A stretch of DNA of 64,000 bases from Luteimonas granuli (GTDB lineage Bacteria > Pseudomonadota > Gammaproteobacteria > Xanthomonadales > Xanthomonadaceae): contig NZ_CP042218.1 in NCBI RefSeq assembly GCF_007795095.1, positions 1,612,001 through 1,676,000 of the forward strand, in the 5' to 3' direction. The notes under the pieces were generated by a model. It worked only from the letters and a program-made list of their open reading frames with translations, ran no database searches and was not told the origin of the DNA. Both the position numbers and the translations under genes were made by a program. Below are positions 11,560 through 21,246 of the stretch, piece by piece; the first letter of the stretch is position 1, and each line of letters begins with the position of its first letter.

Positions 11560-11709
11560 ACCGACGGCGGATCCGCCGCGCGTCGTGGTCGGGCCACGTG
11601 CGGCGGGAGGTGGAAGGGGGGAAGCCAGCCTAACATCGCGCTCCGGGCCTTGCGCGCCTGCGGTCGCCGCGCCGGTCCCGGTCCCCTGCGGCTCCCGCGC
11701 GCCGGCCGT

Positions 11710-11739
11710 TTGACCGGGCCGCGTGCGACGGACTAGAAT
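11710..11739 (+). promoter_or_regulatory. Promoter of rpmH-rnpA
   Basis: TTGACC (11710-11715), an 18-bp spacer and TAGAAT (11734-11739), 38 bp ahead of the rpmH ATG. A good sigma-70 match, as expected for a ribosomal-protein operon. Confidence 0.7.
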
Positions 11740-11777
11740 CGCCGGTTCTTTCCGCCGCGTCACGCTAGAGCACCGTC

Positions 11778-11918
11778 ATGGCCACCAAGCGCACCTACCA
11801 ACCCAGCAACCTCAAGCGCAAGCGCGACCACGGCTTCCGTGCCCGCATGGCGACCGCCGACGGCCGCAAGATCCTGGCCCGCCGCCGCGCCAAGGGCCGC
11901 AAGCGCCTCAGCGCCTGA
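11778..11918 (+). CDS. rpmH: 50S ribosomal protein L34
   Basis: 46 residues, [20 protein letters not shown] to KGRKRLSA, the canonical L34 sequence and length. First gene of the rpmH-rnpA-yidC-mnmE run, with its own promoter just upstream. Its stop overlaps the next start as TGATG, which suggests translational coupling with rnpA. Confidence 0.98.
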   Translation: MATKRTYQPSNLKRKRDHGFRARMATADGRKILARRRAKGRKRLSA

Positions 11919-12385
11919 TGACGCCGGGCGGCCCGGACCCCGGCCGCCCCGCCGCGATCCGCACGCCCATGGACCGCCGCTTGCCCCGCCAAGCGCGAGT
12001 GCGCGTGCGCGCGGATTTCGACCGCGTGTTCAGCGAGGGTCGCCGCACCGGCACACCCCTGCTCGCCCTGCACCTGCTCCGCGACAACCACCCCGCGCGC
12101 CTGGGCCTGGCGGTCTCGCGCAAGGTCGACCGCCGTGCCGTCGGCCGCAATCGCATCAAGCGAGCCCTGCGCGAAGAATTCCGCGCGCTGCGTGCCGCCC
12201 TCCCGGACGCTGCCTTTGTCGTCGTCGCCCGGCCCGCGGCGGCGACGGCTCCCCGCACCGCGCTGCGCGCGGCCTTCCTCGACGCGCTGCGCCGCGCGGG
12301 CGCGTTGCCCGCATCCGGCCCGGGCGGCACAATGCCCGCCGCTTCCCCCGTCCCCGACCCGACGCCGTGTCCCTCCGGCGAATGA
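11918..12385 (+). CDS. rnpA: Ribonuclease P protein component
   Basis: 155 residues from ATG 11918, which overlaps the rpmH stop; ATG 11969 (MDRRLPRQARVR) is the main alternative. The RNase P protein signature is LGLAVSRKVDRRAVGRNRIK followed by RALREEFR, with a basic N-terminus (VRVRADFDRVF). It binds the RNase P RNA and helps remove tRNA 5' leaders. yidD, often the next gene in this cluster, is absent: only 13 bp separate this stop from yidC. Confidence 0.95.
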   Translation: MTPGGPDPGRPAAIRTPMDRRLPRQARVRVRADFDRVFSEGRRTGTPLLALHLLRDNHPARLGLAVSRKVDRRAVGRNRIKRALREEFRALRAALPDAAFVVVARPAAATAPRTALRAAFLDALRRAGALPASGPGGTMPAASPVPDPTPCPSGE

Positions 12386-12398
12386 GCCTGCCTGCCCG

Positions 12399-14165
12399 AT
12401 GAACCAGACCCGCACCTTCCTGATCTTCGCCTGGCTGATGGTGGCGACCCTGCTGTGGATGGAGTGGGGCAAGGAGCAGCGTGCGCCAGAGCCCGGGGCG
12501 GACGTCGCCGCGGCCGCGGTCGATGCCGGAGCGACGGTACCGGGCGCGCCCGCGAACACCGCCACGACCACCGCGGCTGCCGACGGCAGCGTTCCCGCCG
12601 CCGTTCCCGTCGCGCCGCAGGCCGGGCCGGTGCCGGGCATCGCCGCGGCACCGGCCGCCGCGCCCGCGGCGGGCCTGGTGCATGTCCGCACCGACGTCCT
12701 CGATCTCGCCCTGACCGGCGGCGCGGTCGTGCGCGCCGACCTGCTCCGGTTCCCGCAGACCCGCGACGGGGACAGCGCGCCGGTGCGCCTGTTCGACGAC
12801 ACCGCCGTACGCTTCTATGCCGCACAGAGCGGCTGGGTGAGCCAGGCCAACGCCGCACCCACGCATGCCGAGGGCTTCGTGCCGGAATCCGCCGGAGCCG
12901 AATACGTCCTGCCCGCCGATGCCGACACCCTGGAGGTGCCCTTCGTCTGGCGCGGCCCGGACGGCACCAGCATCCGCCGCAGCTACGTGTTCACGCGCGG
13001 CAGCTACGCCATCGAGGTCCGCGACACGGTCGCCAACCAGGGCGGGTCGGCCTGGCAGGGCCACGTCTACCGCCAGCTGATCCGGCAGCCGCAGGTCCTC
13101 AAGACCGGCTGGACCAACCCCGAGTCCTTCAGCCTCTACGGCGCCACCTGGTTCAGCCCGGGCGAGGGCTACCGGCGCGTCCGCTATGACGACTTCGCCG
13201 ACGAGGGCCCCGTCAACGCGCAGCAGACCGGCGGCTGGCTGGCCATGCTCCAGCACCACTTCTTCAGCGCCTGGATCCCGGCCGCGACCGACAAGGTCAC
13301 GGTCTCGCTCCACACCACGACCGGCCCCGGTGGCGCGCCGCATTATCTGATCCGCGAGGTCGGTCCCGGACTGGCGGTGGCGCCCGGCGCCGAGGCCACC
13401 ACCAGCGCGCGCCTGTGGGTCGGCCCCAAGCTCGTCGGCCAGATCAAGGCGCAGCAGGTGCCGGGCCTCGACCGCGCCGTGGACTACAGCCGCTTCTCGC
13501 TGTTCGCCTTCCTGGGCGAAGGTCTGTTCTGGATCCTCAACAAGCTCCACGGCCTGTTCCAGAACTGGGGCTGGTCGATCATCGGACTGGTGGTGGTGGT
13601 CAAGGCCATCATGTATCCGCTGTCGAAGGCGCAGTACCAGTCGATGGCGAAGATGCGCCGGTTCCAGCCGCGCATCCAGCAGCTCAAGGAGCGCTACGGC
13701 GACGACAAGCAGAAGTTCCAGGTCGCCATGATGGAGCTGTACAAGAAGGAGAAGATCAATCCCGTCGGCGGCTGCCTGCCGGTGCTGCTGCAGATGCCGA
13801 TCTGGTTGGCGCTGTACTGGGTGCTGCTGGAGTCGGTGGAGCTGCGCCACGCGCCGTGGATCGGCTGGATCCAGGACCTGACCGCCCGCGACCCGTACTT
13901 CATCCTGCCGGTGCTCAACATCATCGTGATGTGGGCGACCCAGAAGCTGACGCCGATGGTCGGCATGGATCCGATGCAGCAGAAGATGATGCAGCTGATG
14001 CCGCTGATCTTCGGCGTGTTCATGATCTTCTTCCCCTCGGGCCTGGTGCTGTACTGGGTGACGAACGGCGCGCTCGGCCTGCTGCAGCAGTGGTGGCTGA
14101 TCCGCCGCTATGCGGACAGGCCCGATGCCGGCGACAAGGCGGGGAAAGCCGTCTCCGGTGACTGA
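12399..14165 (+). CDS. yidC: Membrane protein insertase YidC
   Basis: 588 residues from ATG 12399 ([20 protein letters not shown]). One N-terminal helix, an Ala/Pro-rich linker and the large periplasmic beta domain precede the conserved insertase core from about residue 360, with [14 protein letters not shown], the cytoplasmic loop [20 protein letters not shown] and [20 protein letters not shown]. It inserts inner-membrane proteins alone or with SecYEG. Its stop overlaps the following mnmE start. Confidence 0.97.
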   Translation: MNQTRTFLIFAWLMVATLLWMEWGKEQRAPEPGADVAAAAVDAGATVPGAPANTATTTAAADGSVPAAVPVAPQAGPVPGIAAAPAAAPAAGLVHVRTDVLDLALTGGAVVRADLLRFPQTRDGDSAPVRLFDDTAVRFYAAQSGWVSQANAAPTHAEGFVPESAGAEYVLPADADTLEVPFVWRGPDGTSIRRSYVFTRGSYAIEVRDTVANQGGSAWQGHVYRQLIRQPQVLKTGWTNPESFSLYGATWFSPGEGYRRVRYDDFADEGPVNAQQTGGWLAMLQHHFFSAWIPAATDKVTVSLHTTTGPGGAPHYLIREVGPGLAVAPGAEATTSARLWVGPKLVGQIKAQQVPGLDRAVDYSRFSLFAFLGEGLFWILNKLHGLFQNWGWSIIGLVVVVKAIMYPLSKAQYQSMAKMRRFQPRIQQLKERYGDDKQKFQVAMMELYKKEKINPVGGCLPVLLQMPIWLALYWVLLESVELRHAPWIGWIQDLTARDPYFILPVLNIIVMWATQKLTPMVGMDPMQQKMMQLMPLIFGVFMIFFPSGLVLYWVTNGALGLLQQWWLIRRYADRPDAGDKAGKAVSGD

Positions 14166-15546
14166 GGGGCGGGCCGTGGCCGCAGCAGCCGCCCCTCCGG
14201 CGACGGCTGAAGCCGCGGTCGACACCATCGTCGCCATCGCCACGCCGCCGGGCACCGGCGGCATCGGCATCGTGCGCCTGTCCGGGCCTGCTTCGCGCGC
14301 GCTGGCGCAGTCCCTCTGCGGCCATGCGCTGCGGCCGCGCCACGCGCACCATGCGCGCTTCCTCGACGCTGCCGGCGAGGCCATCGACGACGGCATCGCA
14401 CTGCTGTTCGCGGCGCCCGCCAGCTATACCGGCGAAGACGTGGTCGAACTCCAGGGCCACGGCAACCCGGTGCTGCTCCAGGCCCTGGTCGCGCGCTGCT
14501 GCGCGCTGGGCGCGCGCATGGCGCGGCCTGGCGAATTCACCGAGCGCGCCTTCCTCAACGGTCGTCTCGATCTGGCCCAGGCCGAGGCCGTGGCCGACCT
14601 CATCGCCGCCGGCGACCTGACCGCGGCGCGCGCGGCGCGACGCTCGCTCGACGGTGTGTTCTCGCGCCGGATCGGGGCGCTGGCGGACGCCCTGGTCGCG
14701 ATCCGGGTCCACGCCGAGGCCGCCATCGATTTCGCCGACGAGCCGCTGGACACGCTGGGCGGTGCGCAGCTGGCCGCGCGCCTGGACGACGCGCGCGTGG
14801 ACCTGGCCGGGCTGCTTGCCGCCGCCGACCGGGGCCGCCGCCTGCGCGACGGGCTGCACGCGGTCATCGTCGGTCCACCCAACGTCGGCAAGAGTTCCCT
14901 GCTCAATGCCCTCGCCGGCGGCGAACGCGCCATCGTCACCGACGTCGCCGGCACCACCCGCGACCTGCTGCGCGAGACCGTGCATGTGGACGGGGCCGAG
15001 CTGACCCTGGTCGACACCGCCGGCCTGCGCGCCGAGGGCGATGCGATCGAGCGCGAGGGCATGCGCCGGGCGCGCGCCGAGCTGGCACACGCGGGACTGG
15101 CGATCGCCGTGGTCGACGCGCGCGATCCCGAGGCCGGCCGCGCCGCCGTCGCCCGCGACCTCGCCGGCGTCCCGCGGGTGCTCTGGGTTCACAACAAGGC
15201 GGACCTGCTGCCCCCCGGTGCGCCGCCACCGCCCGAGGACGAGCTGCGGCTTTCCGCGGCCAGCGGCGCGGGCATGGATGGACTGCACGCGCGCTTGCGC
15301 AGCCTGGTGATGGGCGACCCCGGTGGCGGCGAAGGCGAGTTCACCGCGCGCGCTCGCCACGTCGAGGCGCTGGCGCGCGCCGCCGCGCATCTGGAAGATG
15401 CGGCGTCGGCGCTGGCCGCCGAGGCCCTCGACCTGGCGGCCGAATCGCTCCGCGCCGCGCACCGGGCGCTGGGCGACATCACCGGCCAGGTCGACGCCGA
15501 CGCACTGCTCGGCCACATCTTTTCGCGCTTCTGCATCGGCAAATAG
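14158..15546 (+). CDS. mnmE: tRNA modification GTPase MnmE
   Basis: About 462 residues from GTG 14158, overlapping yidC by 8 bp; GTG 14176 is a possible alternative. The N-terminal folate-binding domain ([20 protein letters not shown]) is followed by a G domain with P-loop [14 protein letters not shown] (around residues 239-252), DVAGTTRD and DTAGL. The protein ends FCIGK with the catalytic Cys. With MnmG (53830-55716) it installs the cmnm5 group on U34 of several tRNAs. Confidence 0.96.
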   Translation: MTEGRAVAAAAAPPATAEAAVDTIVAIATPPGTGGIGIVRLSGPASRALAQSLCGHALRPRHAHHARFLDAAGEAIDDGIALLFAAPASYTGEDVVELQGHGNPVLLQALVARCCALGARMARPGEFTERAFLNGRLDLAQAEAVADLIAAGDLTAARAARRSLDGVFSRRIGALADALVAIRVHAEAAIDFADEPLDTLGGAQLAARLDDARVDLAGLLAAADRGRRLRDGLHAVIVGPPNVGKSSLLNALAGGERAIVTDVAGTTRDLLRETVHVDGAELTLVDTAGLRAEGDAIEREGMRRARAELAHAGLAIAVVDARDPEAGRAAVARDLAGVPRVLWVHNKADLLPPGAPPPPEDELRLSAASGAGMDGLHARLRSLVMGDPGGGEGEFTARARHVEALARAAAHLEDAASALAAEALDLAAESLRAAHRALGDITGQVDADALLGHIFSRFCIGK

Positions 15547-15644
15547 GCTCGGGCGGCACCGGGGGCCGGGTGTTGACAAACCGGCCGGCGTGTCGCGTCC
15601 TAGGCAGCTGTGCGGATCCGCACAACCAGGGGGAGTACAGACAC

Positions 15645-16673
15645 ATGTTCCTGAACAAGCAAGCCTCCGCGCCTCGCCCATGGCTGCGGCCGGTCCTCGC
15701 CGCGCTCCTGGCCCTGACGGTGGCCGCCTGCGGTGCGGACAAACCCGCCGCGTCGCCGGACGAAGCAGCCACCGCGGACTCAGGCAGCGAGGCGGCCGCC
15801 GGAACCCAGGCCGCCGAACAGGCGGCCCAGGCCGATGCGCTGGCCGAACTCGGCGTCGACGAGCTCCGCGAGCGCGGGCGCACCGCCTACGCTGAAAGCC
15901 GCCTGTACGCCCCGGCCGGCGACAACGCACTGGAGTACTACCTCGCGCTGCGCGAAAAGTCGCCCGGCGACGCGGCGGTGGCCAGCGTGCTCACCGACCT
16001 CATGCCGATGCTGGTGATCGCCACCGAGCAGGCGCGCGACCGTGAGGACTTCGAGGAAGCGCGCCGCCTGGCCGGCCTGGTCGCGCGCGCGGATCCCGAT
16101 CATCCGGCCAGGCAGCGCCTGCAGGCCTCGATCTCCGGCGCCGAGGAAGCGGCGCAGCGGCGCATCGCCCAGCAGGCCCTGAGCGCCGAGCAGGAGGCCG
16201 AGCGCCAGCGTCAGCTGGCCGCCGAGCGCGAGAAGGCCCAGGCCGAACAGCAGCGGCAGGCCGCCGAGGAGCTGGCCCGGCAGCAGCGCACGGAGCGCGA
16301 GGCCGCGGAACGCGCCGAAGCAGGGCGCGTGGCCGAGGAGCAGCGCGCCGCCGAACAGCGCGCAGCGCAGCAGCGCCAGACGGTGCAGTCCCCTGCGCCG
16401 GCGCCGGCGGCCGCGGCCACCGCGCTCCGGCCGCTGAGCACGCCCGCGCCGCGTTATCCGGTGGACGCGCTGCGCGCCGCGCAGTCGGGCGAGGTGCAGG
16501 TGGAGTTCACCGTCGCGCCCGACGGCAGCGTGAGCGATGCTCGCGTGGTCCGGGCCAACCCGCCGCGCATCTTCGACCGCGAGGCGGTCGCCGCGGTCCG
16601 CCGCTGGCGCTTCGAGCCGGTGCCCGAGCCGGTCACCACACGACGCACGATCGCCTTCAGCCCTGGCGGCTGA
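15645..16673 (+). CDS. Lipoprotein with coiled coil and C-terminal TonB domain
   Basis: 342 residues from ATG 15645, with GGGGGAG about 10 bp upstream as ribosome-binding site. A lipoprotein signal (ALTVAACG) is followed by an acidic linker, a helical part (about residues 80-160), a Glu/Ala/Gln/Arg-rich coiled coil (about 165-250) and a TonB C-terminal domain (YPVDALRAAQSGEVQVEFTV to VRRWRFEPVPEP). Unlike true TonB it has a lipid anchor instead of a membrane helix, so it probably does not couple to ExbBD. Its function is unknown; a periplasmic scaffold is possible. Confidence 0.75.
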   Translation: MFLNKQASAPRPWLRPVLAALLALTVAACGADKPAASPDEAATADSGSEAAAGTQAAEQAAQADALAELGVDELRERGRTAYAESRLYAPAGDNALEYYLALREKSPGDAAVASVLTDLMPMLVIATEQARDREDFEEARRLAGLVARADPDHPARQRLQASISGAEEAAQRRIAQQALSAEQEAERQRQLAAEREKAQAEQQRQAAEELARQQRTEREAAERAEAGRVAEEQRAAEQRAAQQRQTVQSPAPAPAAAATALRPLSTPAPRYPVDALRAAQSGEVQVEFTVAPDGSVSDARVVRANPPRIFDREAVAAVRRWRFEPVPEPVTTRRTIAFSPGG

Positions 16674-16686
16674 CCGGCCAGGGGTG

Positions 16687-16727
16687 GGACGAAGACAAGC
16701 CCGGCCATCGGCCGGGCTTGTTCGTCC
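16687..16727. terminator. Bidirectional hairpin terminator between convergent genes
   Basis: Perfect 12-bp stem ACAAGCCCGGCC / GGCCGGGCTTGT with a three-base loop (16695-16721), extended by GGACGA/TCGTCC pairing. It lies between the TonB-domain lipoprotein gene and the leftward ABC permease gene. Confidence 0.75.
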
Positions 16728-16744
16728 GACCCGAGCTGCGTCGC

Positions 16745-17926
16745 TCAGGCCGAGATCGCGAGCTTCTCGCGGTGGTACAGGCGCGCCGCGGCGATCCACA
16801 GCAGCAGTCCGAGGCCGAAGCCGGCACCCAGGTAGGTCGCCCACTCCAGCGGCGTGATCCACTCGCTGCGGACCAGCTTCAGCAGCATCTGGTTCTGCGC
16901 CAGGAAGGGCACCGCGAACTGCCACAGCTGGTCCTTCACCGGGTTCACCAGCAGCACCACGGTGGGAATGATCGGCAGCAGCATCAGCACGCTCATGTAG
17001 CTCTGCGCTTCCTTCACCGATTTCACGCTGGCCGCGATCAGGGTCAGCAGGGTGGTGCCGATCAGCACCATCGGCATCAGCACCAGCAGGATCTGCAGCA
17101 TCATCGGCGCCGAGACGGAAACCAGCTGCATCGAACGCGGCGCCAGCGCGAAGCTGAGGCGGAAGGCGACCACGATCAGCGCCAGGCTCAGCATGCCGAA
17201 CAGGCAGGCGGCGAGGATCTTTCCGCTCATGATCGCGCTGCGCGACGAGGGCGTCGCCAGCAGCGGCTCCAGCGACTGCCGCTCGCGTTCGCCCGCGGTG
17301 ACGTCGATCACGAGGTAGGCACCGCCCAGGAACGCACTCAGGATCAGCAGGTAGGGCAGGAAGGCCAGCAGCATGCCGCGCCTGGCCTCGGGCGTGGCGA
17401 CGTCGCGCTGCGCCGCCATCACCGCCACCGTCGCCTCCGGGCTCAGTCCGCGGCTGATCATGCGCAGTGCGCCGACCTGCTGGCTGTACTGCGCCAGTGC
17501 GGCGCGCACGCGTTCCACCGGAATCCGCGAATCCTGGCGCGAGGAGTCGTACAGGATCTCCACGGTCGCCATGCGGCTTTGCCGCCAGAGCTCCGCGAAA
17601 TCGGCGGGGATGCGCAGCACGACGTCATGCTCCTGTTCGCGCAGCGCGCGCTCCGGATCGGCCGGTGCCTCGATGGCTTCGATGTCGCGGGTGCCCAGGT
17701 AACGCACCAGGTTGGGCGCGTGCCCGGCGCCGATCACCGGCAGCTCCAGCACCGACTCCAGCTGCGTACGTGCCCGCTTTTCGGCCATCGAGCCCACGCC
17801 CAGGATCAGCACCGGGAACAGGATCGGGCCCATCAGCAGGCCCAGCATCACCGTACGCCGGTCGCGGAACAGATCGATCAGCTCCTTCCGGGCCACGGTC
17901 CACAGGGTGTTCCGGAACAGGCTCAT
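16745..17926 (-). CDS. natB: ABC-2 type permease, NatB-like
   Basis: 393 residues. One N-terminal membrane helix (about 25-48), a long extracytoplasmic domain (about 50-185), then five further helices, the layout of NatB/YhaP ABC-2 permeases. The start overlaps the upstream ATPase gene by ATGA, so the two are translationally coupled. With that ATPase it forms an exporter; NatAB pumps Na+ in Bacillus, but the substrate here is not evident. Last gene of the run HTH-hydrolase-natA-natB. Confidence 0.82.
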   Translation of the reverse strand: MSLFRNTLWTVARKELIDLFRDRRTVMLGLLMGPILFPVLILGVGSMAEKRARTQLESVLELPVIGAGHAPNLVRYLGTRDIEAIEAPADPERALREQEHDVVLRIPADFAELWRQSRMATVEILYDSSRQDSRIPVERVRAALAQYSQQVGALRMISRGLSPEATVAVMAAQRDVATPEARRGMLLAFLPYLLILSAFLGGAYLVIDVTAGERERQSLEPLLATPSSRSAIMSGKILAACLFGMLSLALIVVAFRLSFALAPRSMQLVSVSAPMMLQILLVLMPMVLIGTTLLTLIAASVKSVKEAQSYMSVLMLLPIIPTVVLLVNPVKDQLWQFAVPFLAQNQMLLKLVRSEWITPLEWATYLGAGFGLGLLLWIAAARLYHREKLAISA

Positions 17927-18669
17927 GCGGACAGGCCCTCCTCGCTGCCGATCAGTCTCACGAATGCGTCCTCGAGGTTGTCCCGGCCCGACTGCGCGCG
18001 CAGTTCGTCGGGCGTGCCGCTGGCGCGCACTTCGCCGCCGGCGATGATCACGATGCGGTCGCAGAGCGCGGCCACCTCCTGCATGATGTGGCTGCTGAAG
18101 ATCACGCAGTGCCCCTGCGCGCGCAGCTCCTGCAGGAAGCCGCGCAGGCCGCGGGTGGTCATCACGTCCAGGCCGTTGGTGGGCTCGTCCAGGATCACGT
18201 TGCGCGGTGCGTGCACCAGCGCGCGCGCGATCGCGGTCTTGGTGCGCTGGCCCTGGGAGAAGCCTTCGGTGCGGCGGTCGAGGAAGTCCTGCATGCCGAG
18301 CGTGCCGGCCATCGCTTCGATGCGCCGGGCGATCGTGGCTTCGTCCAGCCCGTGCAGGCGGCCGAAGTAGGCGATGTTCTCGCGCGCGGTCAGGCGCTTG
18401 TACACGCCGCGGGCGTCGGGCAGCACGCCCAGGTTGCGGCGCACGGCCGTGGCGTCGCGGGCGACATCCATGCCGTCCACGCGCACCGAGCCCCGGTCGG
18501 GCGTCATCAGCGTGTAGAGCATGCGCAGGGTGGTGGTCTTGCCGGCCCCGTTGGGGCCGAGCAGGCCGGTGATCTCGCCGTCGCGCGCGGTGAAACCGAC
18601 GCCGCGCACCGCGTGCACCGGCCCCGCCTTCGCCTTGAAGGTCTTGTGCAGGTCATGGACTTCGATCAT
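17923..18669 (-). CDS. natA: ABC transporter ATP-binding protein, NatA-like
   Basis: 248 residues from ATG 18669 (MIEVHDLHKTFKA), one base after the upstream hydrolase stop. Walker A is GPNGAGKTT (about 38-46), the signature FSQGQRTKTAIARAL, Walker B VILDEPTNGLD, and the H-loop IFSSHIMQE. It powers the NatB-like permease next to it. A longer in-frame N-terminus would overlap the hydrolase and lacks homology. Confidence 0.9.
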   Translation of the reverse strand: MIEVHDLHKTFKAKAGPVHAVRGVGFTARDGEITGLLGPNGAGKTTTLRMLYTLMTPDRGSVRVDGMDVARDATAVRRNLGVLPDARGVYKRLTARENIAYFGRLHGLDEATIARRIEAMAGTLGMQDFLDRRTEGFSQGQRTKTAIARALVHAPRNVILDEPTNGLDVMTTRGLRGFLQELRAQGHCVIFSSHIMQEVAALCDRIVIIAGGEVRASGTPDELRAQSGRDNLEDAFVRLIGSEEGLSA

Positions 18670-18670
18670 C

Positions 18671-20185
18671 TCAGGGCTCCCATCCATAGTTCCCGGCGAA
18701 GGGGGGGGCCGCGGCAAGGCGGTCCAGGCAGCGGGCGTCGATGCCTTCCGCATCCGCGCGCTCCACGAACTGCGCGAACAGCTTGGGCATGCAGCCGGCG
18801 CCGATGACGTTGTGGCCCTGGCCGGGCGCGACCAGGTGGCGCCCGCGCGGCAGGTGGCGGATCACCTCCTCGCCGTAGCGGGCGGGGGTGACCGGGTCGT
18901 ACTCGCCGCTGATCGCCAGCACCGGCACGTCGCCGGTCAGCGGATCCCGGAAGCCTTCGGCACGCGGCGCCGTGGGCCAGGCCGCGCACTGCGCCTGGAA
19001 GAGCTCCACCATGCTGTTGCCGAGCAGGCTTCCGGCATCGTCGGGATCGGGTGCCATGTCGGCGACGTCCTCGGTGCAGATCACCGACAGCTGCATGCCG
19101 TGCGCGATCTGGCCGCCGACCGAATCCATCAGCATCCGCGACTGCGCCATCATCGGCGCGTAGCGATCCTCCGACGCCTCGTGCAGCAGCAGCGGCAGCG
19201 TGGCCGCGGCGGCGGGCTGGTAGGAGAACATGCGCAGCAGCGTCGCCAGGTGGAAGAAGGCGGGCCGGTCCTCGAGCCATTCGCCGCTGACCGGGTGCCG
19301 GTACTGCACCGGCTCCAGCTCCCCCGCCTCGAGCCGCGCACGCACTGCGCTCAGCTGCCGCGACGGGTCGCCCAGGTGCTCCACGCAGGCGGGTTCGGCG
19401 CGGCAGCGTTCGAACTGCACGTCCAGCGCCCGTTCCAGGTTCCGTGCGTGCTCCTGGCCCAGCACCATCGAGTTCGGCGCCACGCCGTCCAGCACCACCG
19501 TGCGCGTCGGCTCCCGGAAGACCTTGGCGTACTGCTGCGCCACGCGCGTGCCGTAGGAGATCCCGACCAGGTTGAGCTGCGGCACGCGCAGCGCCTGGCG
19601 CACGAGCTCCAGGTCGCGCACATGGTCCATCGTGGCGTAGTGCCTGAGGTCGGTGTCCTCCGACAGCGCGTCGCGGCAGCGTTCGGTGAAGGCGCGCATG
19701 GCCTCGGGCGAAGCTTCGTCGGGGCCGAACGCGTTCGCGCCGTCCTCCTCTTCGCAGCGCAGCGGGTGCGAACCGCCGGTGCCGCGCGCGTCGACCAGCA
19801 GCACGTGGCGGTTGCGGCGGACGTCGGAGAAGGCCTGCGCGACCTGGGGATAGGATTCCAGCGCGGACTGCCCCGGGCCGCCGGCGATCATCACCACCGG
19901 GTCGGGTTCCGCTTGCGCCCGCGCCGGCAGCAGCGCGATGGCGAGCTCGATCCGGCGGCCGTCGGGAGCGGCATGGTCCTCCGGCACCGCGAACGCGGCG
20001 CACTGGGCCTCGACGGCCGTGGCTCCGACCGTGCTCAGCGAGCAGGGCGCGAACTCGATGTCGCCCAGGCGCAGGTGGCCTTCGGGCGTGATGCCGGCGT
20101 CGTCCGGCGCGGGCGCGCAGCCAGCGAGTGCGGCGGCCAGTCCCAGGGCGAGCAGGTCCGCCCCGCTCGGATGTCTTTTTCTCAT
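18671..20185 (-). CDS. Alpha/beta hydrolase lipoprotein with TAP-like C-terminal domain (peptidase S33 type)
   Basis: 504 residues. A lipoprotein signal (AAALAGCAP) is followed by an alpha/beta-hydrolase fold with oxyanion region IAGGPGQSALESYP and nucleophile elbow GISYGTR. The acid is probably the Asp of ISGEYDPVTP and the base the His of GQGHNVIGAGC. The layout matches Streptomyces tripeptidyl aminopeptidase relatives, so peptide or ester hydrolysis in the envelope is likely. It overlaps the HTH gene by ATGA and abuts natA, so it belongs to a four-gene operon. Confidence 0.85.
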   Translation of the reverse strand: MRKRHPSGADLLALGLAAALAGCAPAPDDAGITPEGHLRLGDIEFAPCSLSTVGATAVEAQCAAFAVPEDHAAPDGRRIELAIALLPARAQAEPDPVVMIAGGPGQSALESYPQVAQAFSDVRRNRHVLLVDARGTGGSHPLRCEEEDGANAFGPDEASPEAMRAFTERCRDALSEDTDLRHYATMDHVRDLELVRQALRVPQLNLVGISYGTRVAQQYAKVFREPTRTVVLDGVAPNSMVLGQEHARNLERALDVQFERCRAEPACVEHLGDPSRQLSAVRARLEAGELEPVQYRHPVSGEWLEDRPAFFHLATLLRMFSYQPAAAATLPLLLHEASEDRYAPMMAQSRMLMDSVGGQIAHGMQLSVICTEDVADMAPDPDDAGSLLGNSMVELFQAQCAAWPTAPRAEGFRDPLTGDVPVLAISGEYDPVTPARYGEEVIRHLPRGRHLVAPGQGHNVIGAGCMPKLFAQFVERADAEGIDARCLDRLAAAPPFAGNYGWEP

Positions 20186-20379
20186 GCGTCGTTCCCGGGT
20201 TGGAAGATGGATTCGATGGGCTCGTCGAACAGACGGGCGATGCGGAAGGCCAGCGGCAGGCTGGGATCGTACTTGCCGGTCTCGATGGCATTCACCGTCC
20301 GGCGCGAAACATCCAGACGCTCGCCCAGGGTGGCCTGTGACCAGCCCCGCGCCTCGCGCAGCCCGACCCGGCTCTTCAC
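20182..20379 (-). CDS. Small Xre-family HTH regulator
   Basis: 65 residues, almost entirely a helix-turn-helix: REARGWSQATLGERLDVSRR, then TVNAIETGKYDPSLPLAF. It belongs to the short YozG-like group, which often sits before ABC-transporter or membrane-protein genes and represses its own operon (family knowledge; no operator identified here). It heads the HTH-hydrolase-natA-natB run and overlaps the hydrolase start by 4 bp. Confidence 0.88.
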   Translation of the reverse strand: MKSRVGLREARGWSQATLGERLDVSRRTVNAIETGKYDPSLPLAFRIARLFDEPIESIFQPGNDA

Positions 20380-20400
20380 GACGGATCCGGCGGCCGTGGA

Positions 20401-21162
20401 CTACTTGCTGCTGACGTACTTCTCGCGGCGGATGCGGGGGATGGGCAGGCCGTGGCCCTTCAGCGCCTCGAAGCAGGCATCGACCATGTCGGGATTGCCG
20501 CAGAGGTAGGCGATGTCGCCGTCGGCCGAAGGCGCGAACTCCGCCAGGAACTGCTGCACATAGCCGTGGCGCACGTCGGGATGGTCGTGGGCGGATCCGG
20601 GCTCCGGAAGCTCGCGCGAGAAGCAGGGCACGAACCGGAAGCCCGGGTGCGCCCGCGCGAAGGCGCGGAACTCGTCGCCGTAAAGCAGCTCGGCGGGGGT
20701 GCGCGCGCCGAACAGCAGCACCACCTCGGCGCCACGCTCGGCAATCGCGCGCTCGAGCAGGGGCAGCATCGCGCGATAGGGCGTCACGCCGGTGCCGGTG
20801 CCGATCAGGAGGTAGCGGCCGTTGTCGTCGCCCGGCTGCAGGCAGAAGCGGCCGAAGGGCCCGCTGGCCTGCACCATGTCGCCGATCTCCAGGCCCTCGA
20901 ACAGCGCCGTGGCGGCCCCGCCGGGCACGTAGCTGACCGCGATCTCCACCAGCTCGCCGGCGCCCATGGCGTGGTCGTGGATGGTGGCCAGCGAGTAGCT
21001 GCGCTTCGCCGGCGCGCCGTCGGCATACGTGAAGTGCACCTGCAGGAACTGCCCCGGAACGTAGTCCAGCGGCAGGCCGTCGTCGCGCGTGAAGGCGAGG
21101 TGGGCGACAGTGGGCGCCAGCATGCGGCGCGAGACGAGCTTGAGCGGGAACAGGGCTGGCAC
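20401..21162 (-). CDS. fpr: Ferredoxin--NADP+ reductase
   Basis: About 253 residues from GTG 21162 (VPALFPLKLVSRRML). A TTG at 21201 would add 13 residues but lies beside a TATAAT. The FAD-binding motif is KRSYSLAT, the NADPH-binding stretch IGTGTGVTPYRAML, and the C-terminus ends YVSSK. It exchanges electrons between NADPH and ferredoxin or flavodoxin, often in oxidative-stress defence. Divergent from the YadG-type gene. Family certain, start less so. Confidence 0.88.
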   Translation of the reverse strand: MPALFPLKLVSRRMLAPTVAHLAFTRDDGLPLDYVPGQFLQVHFTYADGAPAKRSYSLATIHDHAMGAGELVEIAVSYVPGGAATALFEGLEIGDMVQASGPFGRFCLQPGDDNGRYLLIGTGTGVTPYRAMLPLLERAIAERGAEVVLLFGARTPAELLYGDEFRAFARAHPGFRFVPCFSRELPEPGSAHDHPDVRHGYVQQFLAEFAPSADGDIAYLCGNPDMVDACFEALKGHGLPIPRIRREKYVSSK

Positions 21163-21202
21163 CTGGAATGGACCGTTTCCGGGCCTCGGCCCGCAGGGCA
21201 AC

Positions 21203-21208
21203 TATAAT
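21203..21208 (+). promoter_or_regulatory. -10 element (TATAAT) ahead of the YadGH operon
   Basis: Consensus TATAAT 39 bp before the start at 21247, in the fpr-ABC divergent gap. The -35 region is GC-rich and weak. The site could also be shared with divergent fpr transcription. Confidence 0.5.
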
Positions 21209-21246
21209 ACCGCCGCCCTCGCAATCCCCGCGGCCAAGGAGTTCCG

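Noticed and set aside
15573-15606. TTGACA as a sigma-70 promoter for the TonB-domain lipoprotein
   Set aside because: The -35 is perfect, but no acceptable -10 lies at 16-18 bp.
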